A stretch of 64,000 bases of DNA from positions 1 to 64,000 of the forward strand of contig JANYHH010000101.1 of assembly GCA_025359505.1 (NCBI GenBank), written 5' to 3'. The notes below the pieces were generated by a model. It did no database searches and was not told the origin of the DNA. It saw only the letters and a list, made by a program, of their open reading frames with translations. Below, piece by piece: positions 16,849 through 24,660 of this stretch (position 1 is the first letter of the stretch; every line of letters starts with the position of its first letter). The position numbers and the translations under genes were made by a program. Origin of the DNA: Deinococcales bacterium. Its GTDB lineage: Bacteria; Deinococcota; Deinococci; Deinococcales; JAAFIG01.

Positions 16849-17350
16849 CCTTGCGCCACAGCAGCAAATCGCCGTCGTCCTCGTCGAAGCCCGTGCCAAG
16901 CTGCGCGAAGCCAGATTTCTCGAGCACGCGCCCAGAGGCTGGATTCGTCACGGCCGTATCGGCGGTCACAGCATGGATGCTTGGTTGCTCGAGCAGCCAG
17001 TTTGAAAACGCGGTCACGATCTCGGTGGCGTAGCCGCGATTCCACGCGCTCGGGTTGAAGCCGTAACCGATGTCCGCCACGCCATCCACAGGCTCGCCCT
17101 TGCAGCCCAGCTCACCAACCGCCGTGCGGCTCGAGCGCTCGATCACCACGCCGCCCGGCGACAACACACCACCGCTGCTCAGGTAATCGCGCATCCCCGC
17201 GTAGCGTCCCAGCGCGTCGCCCGGAAACTCGGGCGTGAAACTGACCTCGCCCACACCCGCGATCTCGAGGCTGAAGGTGTCGCGTTTGAGGCGCGTTTCA
17301 ATCAACTCGAGCGATTGCGGAACCAGCAGTAAGCGCGGTGTCTCGAGCAT
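16832..17350 (-). CDS. GNAT-family acetyltransferase, RimJ/RimL type
   Basis: The protein has 172 residues and starts METPRLLL-like (MLETPRLLLVPQSLELIE), the N-terminus common to RimJ/RimL-type acetyltransferases, which act on N-terminal or small amines. The acetyl-CoA region is IGYGFNPSAWNRGYATEIV at about 94-112, and NPASGRVLEKSGF (about 138-150) is the last GNAT motif. TAAACT lies 10 bases before ATG 17350. The start is back to back with the PqqD-like gene, so the short spacer serves both directions. Confidence 0.87.
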   Translation of the reverse strand: MLETPRLLLVPQSLELIETRLKRDTFSLEIAGVGEVSFTPEFPGDALGRYAGMRDYLSSGGVLSPGGVVIERSSRTAVGELGCKGEPVDGVADIGYGFNPSAWNRGYATEIVTAFSNWLLEQPSIHAVTADTAVTNPASGRVLEKSGFAQLGTGFDEDDGDLLLWRKVKAGA

Positions 17351-17377
17351 CACAGTTAAGAGTTTAGACTGAGCAGA

Positions 17378-17644
17378 GTGAAACGCGCTAATCCATTGAC
17401 CATAGAAACGCCCGATAACGATGCTGGCACGGCGCTGCTGCTGCGCCTGCCGGGACAGCACGAGATCACGCGTTTGAACGGCGCGGCGGTCGTGATGTGG
17501 AATGCGTGGAAGCGCGGGGATTTTGACGCGGGCGTGGCAGCGGTGCTGAAGAGATTTCCAAACACGCTCGAGACTCAGGTCAGAAGTGATGCGGCTGGGA
17601 TTTACGCTGGTCTCGAGGCGGCTGGGTTGATTGTGGAGCGGTGA
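17378..17644 (+). CDS. Orphan PqqD-like protein
   Basis: An 88-residue protein with the PqqD pattern: HEITRLNGAAVVMWNAW, a helical stretch, then QVRSDAAGIYAGLEAAGLIV. PqqD-like domains are peptide-recognition elements (RRE) that hand a precursor peptide to a modifying enzyme. No radical SAM enzyme, protease or precursor is seen nearby, so this is a stand-alone copy. Start GTG 17378 lies 7 bases after TAGACT, giving a leaderless message. Alternative: the fold can have other roles, so the assignment is moderate. Confidence 0.6.
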   Translation: MKRANPLTIETPDNDAGTALLLRLPGQHEITRLNGAAVVMWNAWKRGDFDAGVAAVLKRFPNTLETQVRSDAAGIYAGLEAAGLIVER

Positions 17645-17691
17645 GACTCAAGAGGGTGGGCATGTTTTAGGAAAAGCCGTACAATAGATTC

Positions 17692-18306
17692 ATGGCAAAA
17701 GCAATTCAAGAGCAGTTTGGACAAGAGATGATTGATGCAGTCGTAAGATTCGCTAGGAAAGACATAAAAGATATTCCCTTGCTTCAAAAAGATGAATTTT
17801 CTCACGTAGCGGATCCAGACCTCCGCATTGTGTTAGCTGAGACTTTTTACGGAGCACGTTGGCTTTATAAATTAGGACTTGCCTTATTAGCAAATGGAGA
17901 TGAACAGCTCGCTCATGTTCGCGCACAAGTAATTGACTATGGTTCTATTGTTGAAACTTTACTTGCTGATCTAATAATCGAAGGTTACAAGAAAAACAAA
18001 TTGCAGGGGAGTCAATTTAATACTGACATGTACGGAAAGTCACTCAATTGGAGCGTAGCTAAATCTTCTTCAATTGTTTTTAAGCAAAGTTTCTTCTGGA
18101 GAATAAAAGTAGCAGAGGAATCTAAAATTATAGATGCAAATCTCTCCAAAAAACTTTCAAATATCAGAATAAAGAGGAATACAGTGCATTTAACTCAAAA
18201 AGTAGAAAGTAGGGTAACTTATTTCTCGAGATTAGCGAAAGAGTCCAATGTGGCAATGCTTGAAGCAATTACGCAAACTAAAGTATGGGCTAAAAAAAAT
18301 CTTTGA
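17692..18306 (+). CDS. AT-rich hypothetical protein, possible HEPN-type
   Basis: A 204-residue helical protein from a clearly AT-rich segment with a single CTCGAG site, unlike its neighbours, which points to recent import. The region SNIRIKRNTVHLTQKV (about 165-180) has the Arg-Asn-x-x-His arrangement found near the active site of HEPN ribonucleases and DUF4145-like proteins; the middle (IDYGSIVETLLADLII) also fits such proteins. HEPN proteins often serve in toxin or phage-defence systems, but no partner is visible. Start ATG 17692 is 6 bases after TACAAT. Confidence 0.5.
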   Translation: MAKAIQEQFGQEMIDAVVRFARKDIKDIPLLQKDEFSHVADPDLRIVLAETFYGARWLYKLGLALLANGDEQLAHVRAQVIDYGSIVETLLADLIIEGYKKNKLQGSQFNTDMYGKSLNWSVAKSSSIVFKQSFFWRIKVAEESKIIDANLSKKLSNIRIKRNTVHLTQKVESRVTYFSRLAKESNVAMLEAITQTKVWAKKNL

Positions 18307-18351
18307 AGCGTTTAGCTGAATCTAACTCACTGCCTACACTCCCCTCGAGCC

Positions 18352-18912
18352 TCAAATCAACAGCGCGTGAATCAAATCGAACGCCAGCAAAAATCCGCCT
18401 TGAATCAGCACCGCCACGCCACTACCGCGCCACGTCGCCTCGGGGCGGGTCAGCAGGTAGATTCCGCCGAGCATGTACGCGATATCCAGCCCAGCGTTGA
18501 TGAACAGCACGTTTCGCAAATCAGTCAGCAGCGGCTCAGCTCCAAGCAGCCCCGCCAGCGCGATGCCGGAGTTAATCACGCCCCACGCGCCGCTCATGCC
18601 CCAGAAGCCTTTTTGCCCATCATCGCTCGAGGCCCACAAGCCGATGATGCCCGCGCCCGCCCACGGTAGGCTCCACAGCAGCAGGCGCGTGCTGATCTGC
18701 CGTCCGGCGTACCCTTGCTCCAAGCTGCCAAAGACCCAATCGGGCGGCGTGGTTGCGGCTGCTTGAAGGGCGAGCGTGGTGCTCGAGACTAGCGTCACGA
18801 CGGGCAGCGCAGTCAGCGCACTGTGCAGCGCGAAGCTCGAGCCGAAATCGGCGGCTAGCGCAGGGGCGCTCGAGACGGCGAGGACGGCGATCAAGGTTCG
18901 CAGCGCGTTCAT
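18352..18912 (-). CDS. Hypothetical membrane protein (DUF6992-like)
   Basis: The protein has 186 residues. A signal-peptide-like N-terminus (LIAVLAVSSAPALA) is followed by four hydrophobic segments, and the central WGMSGAWGVINSGIALAGL stretch resembles DUF6992 as I remember it. Function unknown. It lies 53 bases downstream of the DUF3419 gene on the same strand and may be the last gene of that group. No clear ribosome site is seen. Confidence 0.6.
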   Translation of the reverse strand: MNALRTLIAVLAVSSAPALAADFGSSFALHSALTALPVVTLVSSTTLALQAAATTPPDWVFGSLEQGYAGRQISTRLLLWSLPWAGAGIIGLWASSDDGQKGFWGMSGAWGVINSGIALAGLLGAEPLLTDLRNVLFINAGLDIAYMLGGIYLLTRPEATWRGSGVAVLIQGGFLLAFDLIHALLI

Positions 18913-18965
18913 GCTGGTCAGTGTAGACCAAGGCGGCTCGAGGTGACTGCGCTGGCTGCTTCAGA

Positions 18966-20009
18966 TCACTCGCGCCGGAAGACGAAGATGTTGCGACAGA
19001 ACAGCCCAGCGTCCAGTGACGCACAGGCTTTGGACAGGTCGTCGTCCAATTTGAAACGCTGCGCGAAGGCTTGCAGCAGCGCCGCTGGGGGCGCGAAGAA
19101 GAAGCGCAGCACCAGCAGCGTTCCCGGTCTCGAGGCGTGGTGCGCGGCTGCGGCGAGCTGTTCGGCGTACTCGAGGGGCGCGATGTCCAGGATGTTGGAC
19201 AGGGCGATCAGATCAAACGGTTGCGCTGCGCCCAGCATGGTCGCGGCATCGGCGGTCACGCAGTGCAGCTTGGAGGCAGCCTCGCGGATGTCCTGACGCA
19301 GGTAGAAAGGCATTTGCGCTGCGGAAATCGGCAGGCGGTCGGGCAGGAAGCTTTGCCACAGGCTGGTGTTCTGTGCGGACGGGGACGCGGTGAAGGCGGC
19401 GCTGATCTGCTGTTTGAGTTGCGCGGCGAAATCCGGTGGCAGGCGCTCGAGGATCGTCTGACCGTAAACCAGCCTCAGCGCGGGGCGTTGCAAGACCAGC
19501 CACAGCGCGAAACCCCAGCGCCAGCTCTGCCAGTGTTGCCTGAAAAAAGCGGTTTGAGCGCTCAGATCTTCAAAGCCCAGCATGGTGCGAACGGCTGGTT
19601 CAGCGTGAACGAACACCCGAAACAACCGCATTGCCCGCTCGAGTTGGCGATCCAAGCGCCCGGCGCGGTTCAGACCGTGGCTCAGCGAAGTTCCGTGCGC
19701 GTCCCAGAACCCTCGAGTCGCCTCGGGCAGCGTTGCCCGCACGAGGCCGTAAGCCGTGTGCGCGTTCTCCAAGAAGGCGCTCAGCAATGTCGTCCCGCGC
19801 AGGGTTTGCAGCACCGCTTTTTTCAACTCGAGCAGGTGAATCTGGGCTGGGTTGATGTCGCAAGCGGTGACGCTGCCCGCTCCAGCCGCCAGCAGGTTCA
19901 GCGCGGTGCAGCCACCCGAGGCGATCACGAAGGCTCGAGCAGGAGCTGCGAATTGCGTTACCAAGAAGCGCTCCGGGGCGGTGTCCTCGCGCACTTGGGA
20001 GAAGATCAC
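18966..20009 (-). CDS. DUF3419 / BtaA-like aminocarboxypropyl transferase
   Basis: The annotated part is 347 residues. FVIASGGCTALNLLAAGAGS followed by VTACDINPAQIHLLELK is the SAM-binding signature of DUF3419, the family of BtaA, which moves the 3-amino-3-carboxypropyl group of SAM to diacylglycerol in betaine-lipid synthesis. The C-terminus (LDAGLFCRNIFVFRRE) also fits. GTG 20009 is the first standard start, but the frame is open for 18 more codons up to the DoxX stop and reads plausibly (FWRAGNLGRADLEQDVIFSQ), so a non-standard start is possible. The gene follows two small membrane genes; a methyltransferase is upstream on the same strand. Confidence 0.8.
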   Translation of the reverse strand: MIFSQVREDTAPERFLVTQFAAPARAFVIASGGCTALNLLAAGAGSVTACDINPAQIHLLELKKAVLQTLRGTTLLSAFLENAHTAYGLVRATLPEATRGFWDAHGTSLSHGLNRAGRLDRQLERAMRLFRVFVHAEPAVRTMLGFEDLSAQTAFFRQHWQSWRWGFALWLVLQRPALRLVYGQTILERLPPDFAAQLKQQISAAFTASPSAQNTSLWQSFLPDRLPISAAQMPFYLRQDIREAASKLHCVTADAATMLGAAQPFDLIALSNILDIAPLEYAEQLAAAAHHASRPGTLLVLRFFFAPPAALLQAFAQRFKLDDDLSKACASLDAGLFCRNIFVFRRE

Positions 20010-20067
20010 GTCCTGCTCCAGATCGGCTCGTCCGAGGTTCCCGGCCCGCCAGAAGTCGGTTATCCTC

Positions 20068-20457
20068 TCACCGCTCGCGTCCGCGCCACGCGCCCGGCCC
20101 GTGCAGGGCCACGGCGAACATGCACAGCAGCAGCGGCAGGTTCTCGGCGATCAACCCGGCCGGGTTGGGGATCGCGCCGCTAAAAACAATCCCAACGGTG
20201 TTGAGGGCGATCAGCAGCGCAATCTGGAACCAGCTCACGAAGCGGTGCGCCACGCCACTCCAGACGCCCAGCCCGAGCACGGTTTCCCCGACGCCGATCA
20301 GCGTCAGCAATACCCGTGGCGACACGGCGCTCTGCGGTAAGCCCGCCACCACCGCCAGATGCTCAAAGTTGACGTGGATGATTTTCTGCCACAACCCGTT
20401 GTACAACCAAATCAAGCCGAGCGTGACCCGCATGGCCAGCAGCAGCGCTGAATTCAC
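20068..20457 (-). CDS. DoxX-like small membrane protein
   Basis: A 129-residue protein with four hydrophobic helices. LALRV-type start (LLLAMRVTLGLIWLYNGLWQK) and LIGVGETVLGLGVWSG are typical of DoxX/DoxD-like proteins, a widespread family of uncertain function linked to quinone or thiol redox at the membrane. Its start overlaps the preceding gene by 4 bases, and it is followed by the DUF3419 gene, so these three are probably one unit. Confidence 0.75.
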   Translation of the reverse strand: MNSALLLAMRVTLGLIWLYNGLWQKIIHVNFEHLAVVAGLPQSAVSPRVLLTLIGVGETVLGLGVWSGVAHRFVSWFQIALLIALNTVGIVFSGAIPNPAGLIAENLPLLLCMFAVALHGPGAWRGRER

Positions 20458-20873
20458 TGCGTCCAGCCGTCAGCCGCGACGATAGCGTAAGAGACCGTGT
20501 ACCACAGCCACGCGAAGCCGAAGACCACGTGAGCGAGGGTCTCGAAGCCGCGTCCCAGCCAGAGGCGGCGGTCGAAGACCAGAAACTGGGTGTAGAAACG
20601 TGCCGCCCAGAACACGGCCAGTCCGACCGCCACCCAGACCGATAGGCTCGAGGGTTCCAGCAGCGCGGCGGGCGCAAAGAGGTTCAGGCAGCCCATCAAG
20701 AACACCGCGAAGGCCACGAAAAACGTGTGGACGTACATCAACTGACGGTTCAATAAACTGATTCCGGCCAGATCGCGCTTCCAGTCAAAGCGCTGCTCGA
20801 AGCCGAGGTGGATCAGCGCCAATGCGATCTGCGTCAACCCCATCAGGCGAAAGTTCAACTCCAGTAAGTCCAT
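20454..20873 (-). CDS. Hypothetical four-helix membrane protein
   Basis: A 139-residue protein with four hydrophobic helices: about 9-25, 48-68, 80-97 and 115-135. It contains several conserved-looking aromatic and histidine residues (LIHLGFEQRFDW, LMYVHTFF). No family is recognised with confidence. TAAGAT lies 9 bases before ATG 20873, so a leaderless promoter may start here. It is coupled to the DoxX-like gene by a 4-base overlap. The 198-base spacer before the methyltransferase gene's end holds no gene. Confidence 0.6.
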   Translation of the reverse strand: MDLLELNFRLMGLTQIALALIHLGFEQRFDWKRDLAGISLLNRQLMYVHTFFVAFAVFLMGCLNLFAPAALLEPSSLSVWVAVGLAVFWAARFYTQFLVFDRRLWLGRGFETLAHVVFGFAWLWYTVSYAIVAADGWTQ

Positions 20874-21071
20874 GCTTCTCGTATCTTAACCAGAGATCAA
20901 TCCCGACCAAAGATCACGGCTGATCCGAATTTAGAGAAATTCCTCGTCTCGAGTTGCGCGGGATGGCTTCGTACCCAAAGCGAATAGCTCGCGGTGCGTT
21001 GGCTGAGTGAAAGCGAGTGAAACCAGTGCTTGAGTCTCGAGGGGCGACAACCACCGACGGATTTTGTGCGC

Positions 21072-21818
21072 TCACGCCTCGAGTCGGTACGCCACGACGA
21101 ACGGTGTGATGCGCTCAGACCGTGTGATTTTGAAGCCGCTGACTCGAGCCACGCGCTCCCACTCGGCGGGTGGAAAGAAGTGCAGCGCACCGGGGCCGTA
21201 CACGGCGAAGTTGGCCGGGTCGCGGCCGTGTTCCAGCAGCACCACGGTCTTCGCCACGCGGCGCAACTCCCTGAACAGCGCCTCGCGTCCGTCCGCTTCG
21301 CGGATCTCGTGGGCGGCGAACAGCGCACAGGCCACGTCGAAACGCTGATCGGCGTAGGGCAGCGCATCAAAGCGCACGTTGCGGGTCAGTGCGGGAACCG
21401 GATAGGCGGCTCTGGCTCGAGCGATGCTTTTTTCGGTGTTGAGTTTCGCATCGTAAAAATCTGCCATTTCAAGCGCGGCGTCTGGAAACAGGCGCTTCAA
21501 CTTCTGGCTGGACTCGTCAAAGCCCGAGTGAACGTTCAAAATGCGCTGCGGAGCGGTTCCCAGAAAGCCCGGCAGCCACCCAAGGTCGTACATCGGCGTC
21601 AGGTCGTAGATGTACCACGATGTCAGCAAGGATGCCAGCAGTATGTACAGCACGCCCGCCCAGCCCAGCCAGCCGAGGCTCAGCAACCAGTTTGGCAACG
21701 GCAGCAGGTTCAGTAGTACCGCGCCGATCAGCAGGGCGGCCAGCGCCGCTAAATAGAAATCCCAGTTGAACCGAACGATGTTGAGCACGCCCTGCACGCC
21801 AACCCGATGAGTGCTCAT
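21072..21818 (-). CDS. Membrane-anchored class I SAM methyltransferase
   Basis: The protein has 248 residues. Two hydrophobic helices at about 22-42 and 45-68 anchor it. A methyltransferase domain follows: the SAM loop is ILNVHSGFDESSQKL (about 93-107, an unusual version with His-Ser-Gly), then MADFYDAKLNTEKSIARARA, RFDVACALFAAHEIR and TVVLLEHGRDPANF. The EHGRD and DFYD motifs mark a specific subfamily whose substrate I do not know. It overlaps the DUF2071 gene by 4 bases. With a BtaA-like enzyme encoded nearby it could act as the N-methylating partner (BtaB role), but this is only inferred. Confidence 0.75.
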   Translation of the reverse strand: MSTHRVGVQGVLNIVRFNWDFYLAALAALLIGAVLLNLLPLPNWLLSLGWLGWAGVLYILLASLLTSWYIYDLTPMYDLGWLPGFLGTAPQRILNVHSGFDESSQKLKRLFPDAALEMADFYDAKLNTEKSIARARAAYPVPALTRNVRFDALPYADQRFDVACALFAAHEIREADGREALFRELRRVAKTVVLLEHGRDPANFAVYGPGALHFFPPAEWERVARVSGFKITRSERITPFVVAYRLEA

Positions 21819-22687
21819 TCGTCCTCCGCCACTGTATTGACCGCTGTGTTGACCGCTGTGTTGCCCACCAGATCAACGCTCGCAACTCGAGGGGCCGCCC
21901 CCAGCGGTGCGCGAATGCCGCGCTCCCAGCGGTACGGCACGTCCTCGATCAGGAACGCGCTCGAGAGGATCGGCTTCACATGCTGAGGCACTGCACCCTG
22001 AAGTGCTGCACCCTGAAACCGTGCTCCCTCCACGAAGCTGCTTTCTAGCACCTGCACCGCAATCGGTTGCGGATTCCAGCGGCTCCGCACGCCCTTGATG
22101 CGGATGATGCTGTGGGTTTCCGGCTCGTAATCGAAGGTGTACGGCAGCGGCCCCGCGAAGCGCCGCGCTTCCCCCAGATTCTCAAAAACGCTGCCGGCCG
22201 GTAAGTGAGCCGGAACGCCACCGCGATCCGCGATCACGTGCAAATCAGCCGCGCCAGTAACGTCTGAGCGCACCTGCACCTCGAGCCGCTGCTGCGTTTG
22301 GATCACACGAATTTTGGCGAGGTGATACTGGTAATGCGTCAACAGATTCCCGCTCAGCACCATGAAGGCCTTGTCGGTATCGGAGCGCAGAATACGCAAG
22401 CCGCGCAGGTGACGCCCTTCTGGGGTGATGTAGCGGGCGAAGATGCGGTAGCCAATTAAAAAGAAATCCTGTCCCAGTGCGGGCGGCAGCAACGCCGGGC
22501 GCAATCCCTGCGTCTGCACCAGCGCCACCGCCACGAAGCCGAACTCGCCGAAACCGTCCAGCGTCAAACCGGGCGGTAGCAAAGGCTCTAACACGGTTTT
22601 CGGCAACGCGTAGGTCAGCACCAGCGAGAAGCGAAAATGCGCCTCGACCGCGAACGGATGGCGTTTCAGCAGATGCAGAACACTCAC
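21815..22687 (-). CDS. DUF2071 (YqjF-like) family protein
   Basis: The protein has 290 residues. YALPKTVLEPLLPPGLTLD and FVAVALVQTQGLRP at the N-terminus and FLIGYRIFARY plus GLRILRSDTDKAFM in the middle match the DUF2071/YqjF family, which is related to acetoacetate decarboxylase-like folds and has no settled function. The C-terminus carries a short tandem repeat (NTAVNTAVNT) encoded by a 12-base repeat at 21836-21865. Start GTG 22687 follows AAGGTGAT directly; TAAGGT is also at leaderless spacing. It heads the group that continues with the methyltransferase. Confidence 0.8.
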   Translation of the reverse strand: MSVLHLLKRHPFAVEAHFRFSLVLTYALPKTVLEPLLPPGLTLDGFGEFGFVAVALVQTQGLRPALLPPALGQDFFLIGYRIFARYITPEGRHLRGLRILRSDTDKAFMVLSGNLLTHYQYHLAKIRVIQTQQRLEVQVRSDVTGAADLHVIADRGGVPAHLPAGSVFENLGEARRFAGPLPYTFDYEPETHSIIRIKGVRSRWNPQPIAVQVLESSFVEGARFQGAALQGAVPQHVKPILSSAFLIEDVPYRWERGIRAPLGAAPRVASVDLVGNTAVNTAVNTVAEDE

Positions 22688-22729
22688 GCGATCACCTTAG
22701 TCCGAAAAGCATTGGGACAAACTCGTCCC

Positions 22730-23320
22730 TCACAGCCGCTCGAGCAGCTTGCTGTTCAGCGCCGCGAAATTGGTGACTCGAATCACGCCCTGACCCTCGA
22801 GCGCGACGTTCCACGGTTCAGCGATCAGGTAGCAGTGCCTGACCTGCGCGGCGATGGCTGCGCTGCTGTCAGCGCGGGTATCGCCGATCATCACTGCATT
22901 GGTGGGAGCGACCCTCAGTTGCTCGAGCGCTTGGAGCAGCATGGCTGGGTCGGGTTTCATCACCGTGTCATCGCGGGTCAACACCGCATTGAAACGCAAA
23001 TTAAACTTGTGCATCACAGTGTTGGCACTGACGCGGGAATTGTTCGTGACCAGCGCCGTTTTGACCCCTCGAGCTTGCAAGGCGTGCAGCAACTCGGTGA
23101 CATGGGGGCGCAGTTCGCCGTAACGGGCCAGTCCAGCCTCGAGCGTCATGAAATCCGCGTAGGCATCGCTGGGCAGCTTACTGAGGTTCGGCACGACCAG
23201 TTGATCCTCGGGGATCGCCCAGCGCAACTTGAAGGTCTTCAAGTGATCGTGCTCGTCCGGCTCGAGCAACGTGCCGTCCATATCGAACAGCACGGCTTGC
23301 AGCTTATTGTCTGATGTCAT
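22730..23320 (-). CDS. HAD-superfamily hydrolase (phosphatase)
   Basis: The protein has 196 residues. Motif I is LFDMDGTLLEPDEHD (nucleophile in DMDGT), motif II LVTNNSR, motif III KPDP and motif IV IGDTRADSSAA, all intact. Such enzymes dephosphorylate small metabolites such as phosphoglycolate. ATG 23320 is used because the sequence before it is not HAD-like. It overlaps the ACT-domain gene by 17 bases and is last in the order UbiA, ACT, HAD, suggesting one transcript. Confidence 0.88.
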   Translation of the reverse strand: MTSDNKLQAVLFDMDGTLLEPDEHDHLKTFKLRWAIPEDQLVVPNLSKLPSDAYADFMTLEAGLARYGELRPHVTELLHALQARGVKTALVTNNSRVSANTVMHKFNLRFNAVLTRDDTVMKPDPAMLLQALEQLRVAPTNAVMIGDTRADSSAAIAAQVRHCYLIAEPWNVALEGQGVIRVTNFAALNSKLLERL

Positions 23321-23705
23321 GTCCAGCCTTTCGCAGTGTCTGAATCGCCAGCTTGAGGTTGGTGTTCTTGACCAATACGTAATCCGTATCGAAGGTGGAC
23401 ACGGCGAAAATCCCGATTCCAGCATCGCGCAGCGGCTCGAGGACGCTGACCAGAACGCCGGTCAACGCGAAATCGAACGGGCCGTGTAATTTCAGCGCTG
23501 CCCACTCCCGCTCGCAGCGCATAGTGTCTGATATAGTGTCTGACACACTGTCTGGCACGTTGCTGGCGCTGCACACAATCGAGAGTTCATCACGGGTTTT
23601 GGAGATGTTGGCCAGCTCGCCGTGCCACGCCCAATCAGGCACGGGTGCGTTTGACTCAAGACGACAGATAACGTAACTACCCTCGAGTACGCTCAAGGTC
23701 AGCAC
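23304..23705 (-). CDS. ACT-domain protein with an internal 12-bp repeat insertion
   Basis: A 133-residue protein of the ACT_7/CASTOR-like type: LTLSVLEGSYVICRLESNAP at the start and FALTGVLVSVLEPLRDAGIGIF then FDTDYVLVKNTNLKLAIQTL in the second half. Such small proteins sense amino acids. The middle carries VSDTISDTM, encoded by three in-frame 12-base repeats at 23521-23556, a likely slippage expansion. Start GTG 23705 lies one base beyond the stop of the UbiA-type gene, so translation is probably coupled. Confidence 0.75.
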   Translation of the reverse strand: MLTLSVLEGSYVICRLESNAPVPDWAWHGELANISKTRDELSIVCSASNVPDSVSDTISDTMRCEREWAALKLHGPFDFALTGVLVSVLEPLRDAGIGIFAVSTFDTDYVLVKNTNLKLAIQTLRKAGHDIRQ

Positions 23706-23706
23706 G

Positions 23707-24600
23707 TCACGCGCCCCGCAGGATGACCTCGAGAATCACGCTGGCCAGCATGGTCAATGCCAGCCACGAGTTGGCGCTGAAGAACGCCTCGTTGACTCGA
23801 GTCAAATCTTTGGGGTTGACGATGCGGTGCTCATAAAAAAGAATCCCGCCCATAATCGCAATGCCGATGTAATAGACCCAGTGGCTGCCCGCCGCCACGC
23901 CGACCGCGATCAGCAGCAGCCACATCAGCCCGTGCGAGTACTTGGCGATCTCGAGCGACGCCGGAATGCCGAAGGCTTGGGGAATAGAGTTCAGACCGTT
24001 CGCCTTGTCAAAATCGTAATCCTGCGTGGCGTAAATCACGTCTAAGCCAATCATCCAAAAAATCACGACCAGCCACAGCAGCCACGCGACCGCATCGAAG
24101 CGCCCCGTCACGGCGATGTAGCCACCCGCCGCCGCCGCGCCGTCGGTCACGCCGAGCCACGCGTGGCAAAGCCACGTCACGCGCTTGGTGTACGGGTACA
24201 GCACCAAAAACACGACCGCCAGCGGCAGCAGCGCCACGCAAAGCGGGTTCAGTTGCCACGCCGAGACGACCAGTACGATCAGCGCCACCGCCGCCAGCCC
24301 GTAACCCTCGAGCGGTTTGACCGCGCCACGCGGCACATGCCGCGCTGCTGTGCGTGGGTTGCGGGCGTCAATCGCAGCGTCCAACACGCGGTTGAGCGCC
24401 ATCGCGCTGGTACGCGCCCCAGCCATCGCCAGACTGATCCACAGCACGGTCATGAAACCCGGCCACCACGTGCCCAACTGGGCTTTGGACGCCAAGAACA
24501 TGCCCGCGTAGGCGAAGGGCAGCGCGAAGATTGTGTGTTCAAACTTGACCAGCTCTAAATACGTTCTGACCCGCTCGAGGGGATTGACGGCAACGCTCAC
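23707..24600 (-). CDS. UbiA-family prenyltransferase, probably menaquinone synthesis
   Basis: A 297-residue integral membrane protein with about eight helices. The two aspartate-rich motifs of UbiA enzymes are present: [19 protein letters not shown] (about 70-88) and [20 protein letters not shown] (about 188-207). It attaches a polyprenyl chain to an aromatic head group. In Deinococcota, which use the futalosine route to menaquinone, the matching enzyme is MqnP; this is the likely role but not proven by the sequence. Start GTG 24600 is 7 bases after TAGATT (leaderless). Confidence 0.88.
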   Translation of the reverse strand: MSVAVNPLERVRTYLELVKFEHTIFALPFAYAGMFLASKAQLGTWWPGFMTVLWISLAMAGARTSAMALNRVLDAAIDARNPRTAARHVPRGAVKPLEGYGLAAVALIVLVVSAWQLNPLCVALLPLAVVFLVLYPYTKRVTWLCHAWLGVTDGAAAAGGYIAVTGRFDAVAWLLWLVVIFWMIGLDVIYATQDYDFDKANGLNSIPQAFGIPASLEIAKYSHGLMWLLLIAVGVAAGSHWVYYIGIAIMGGILFYEHRIVNPKDLTRVNEAFFSANSWLALTMLASVILEVILRGA

Positions 24601-24660
24601 AAGGCAGAATCTACACCCGCGAGGGCGGGCAACGCGGCAATCAATCTCGAGCAGCTTGAC

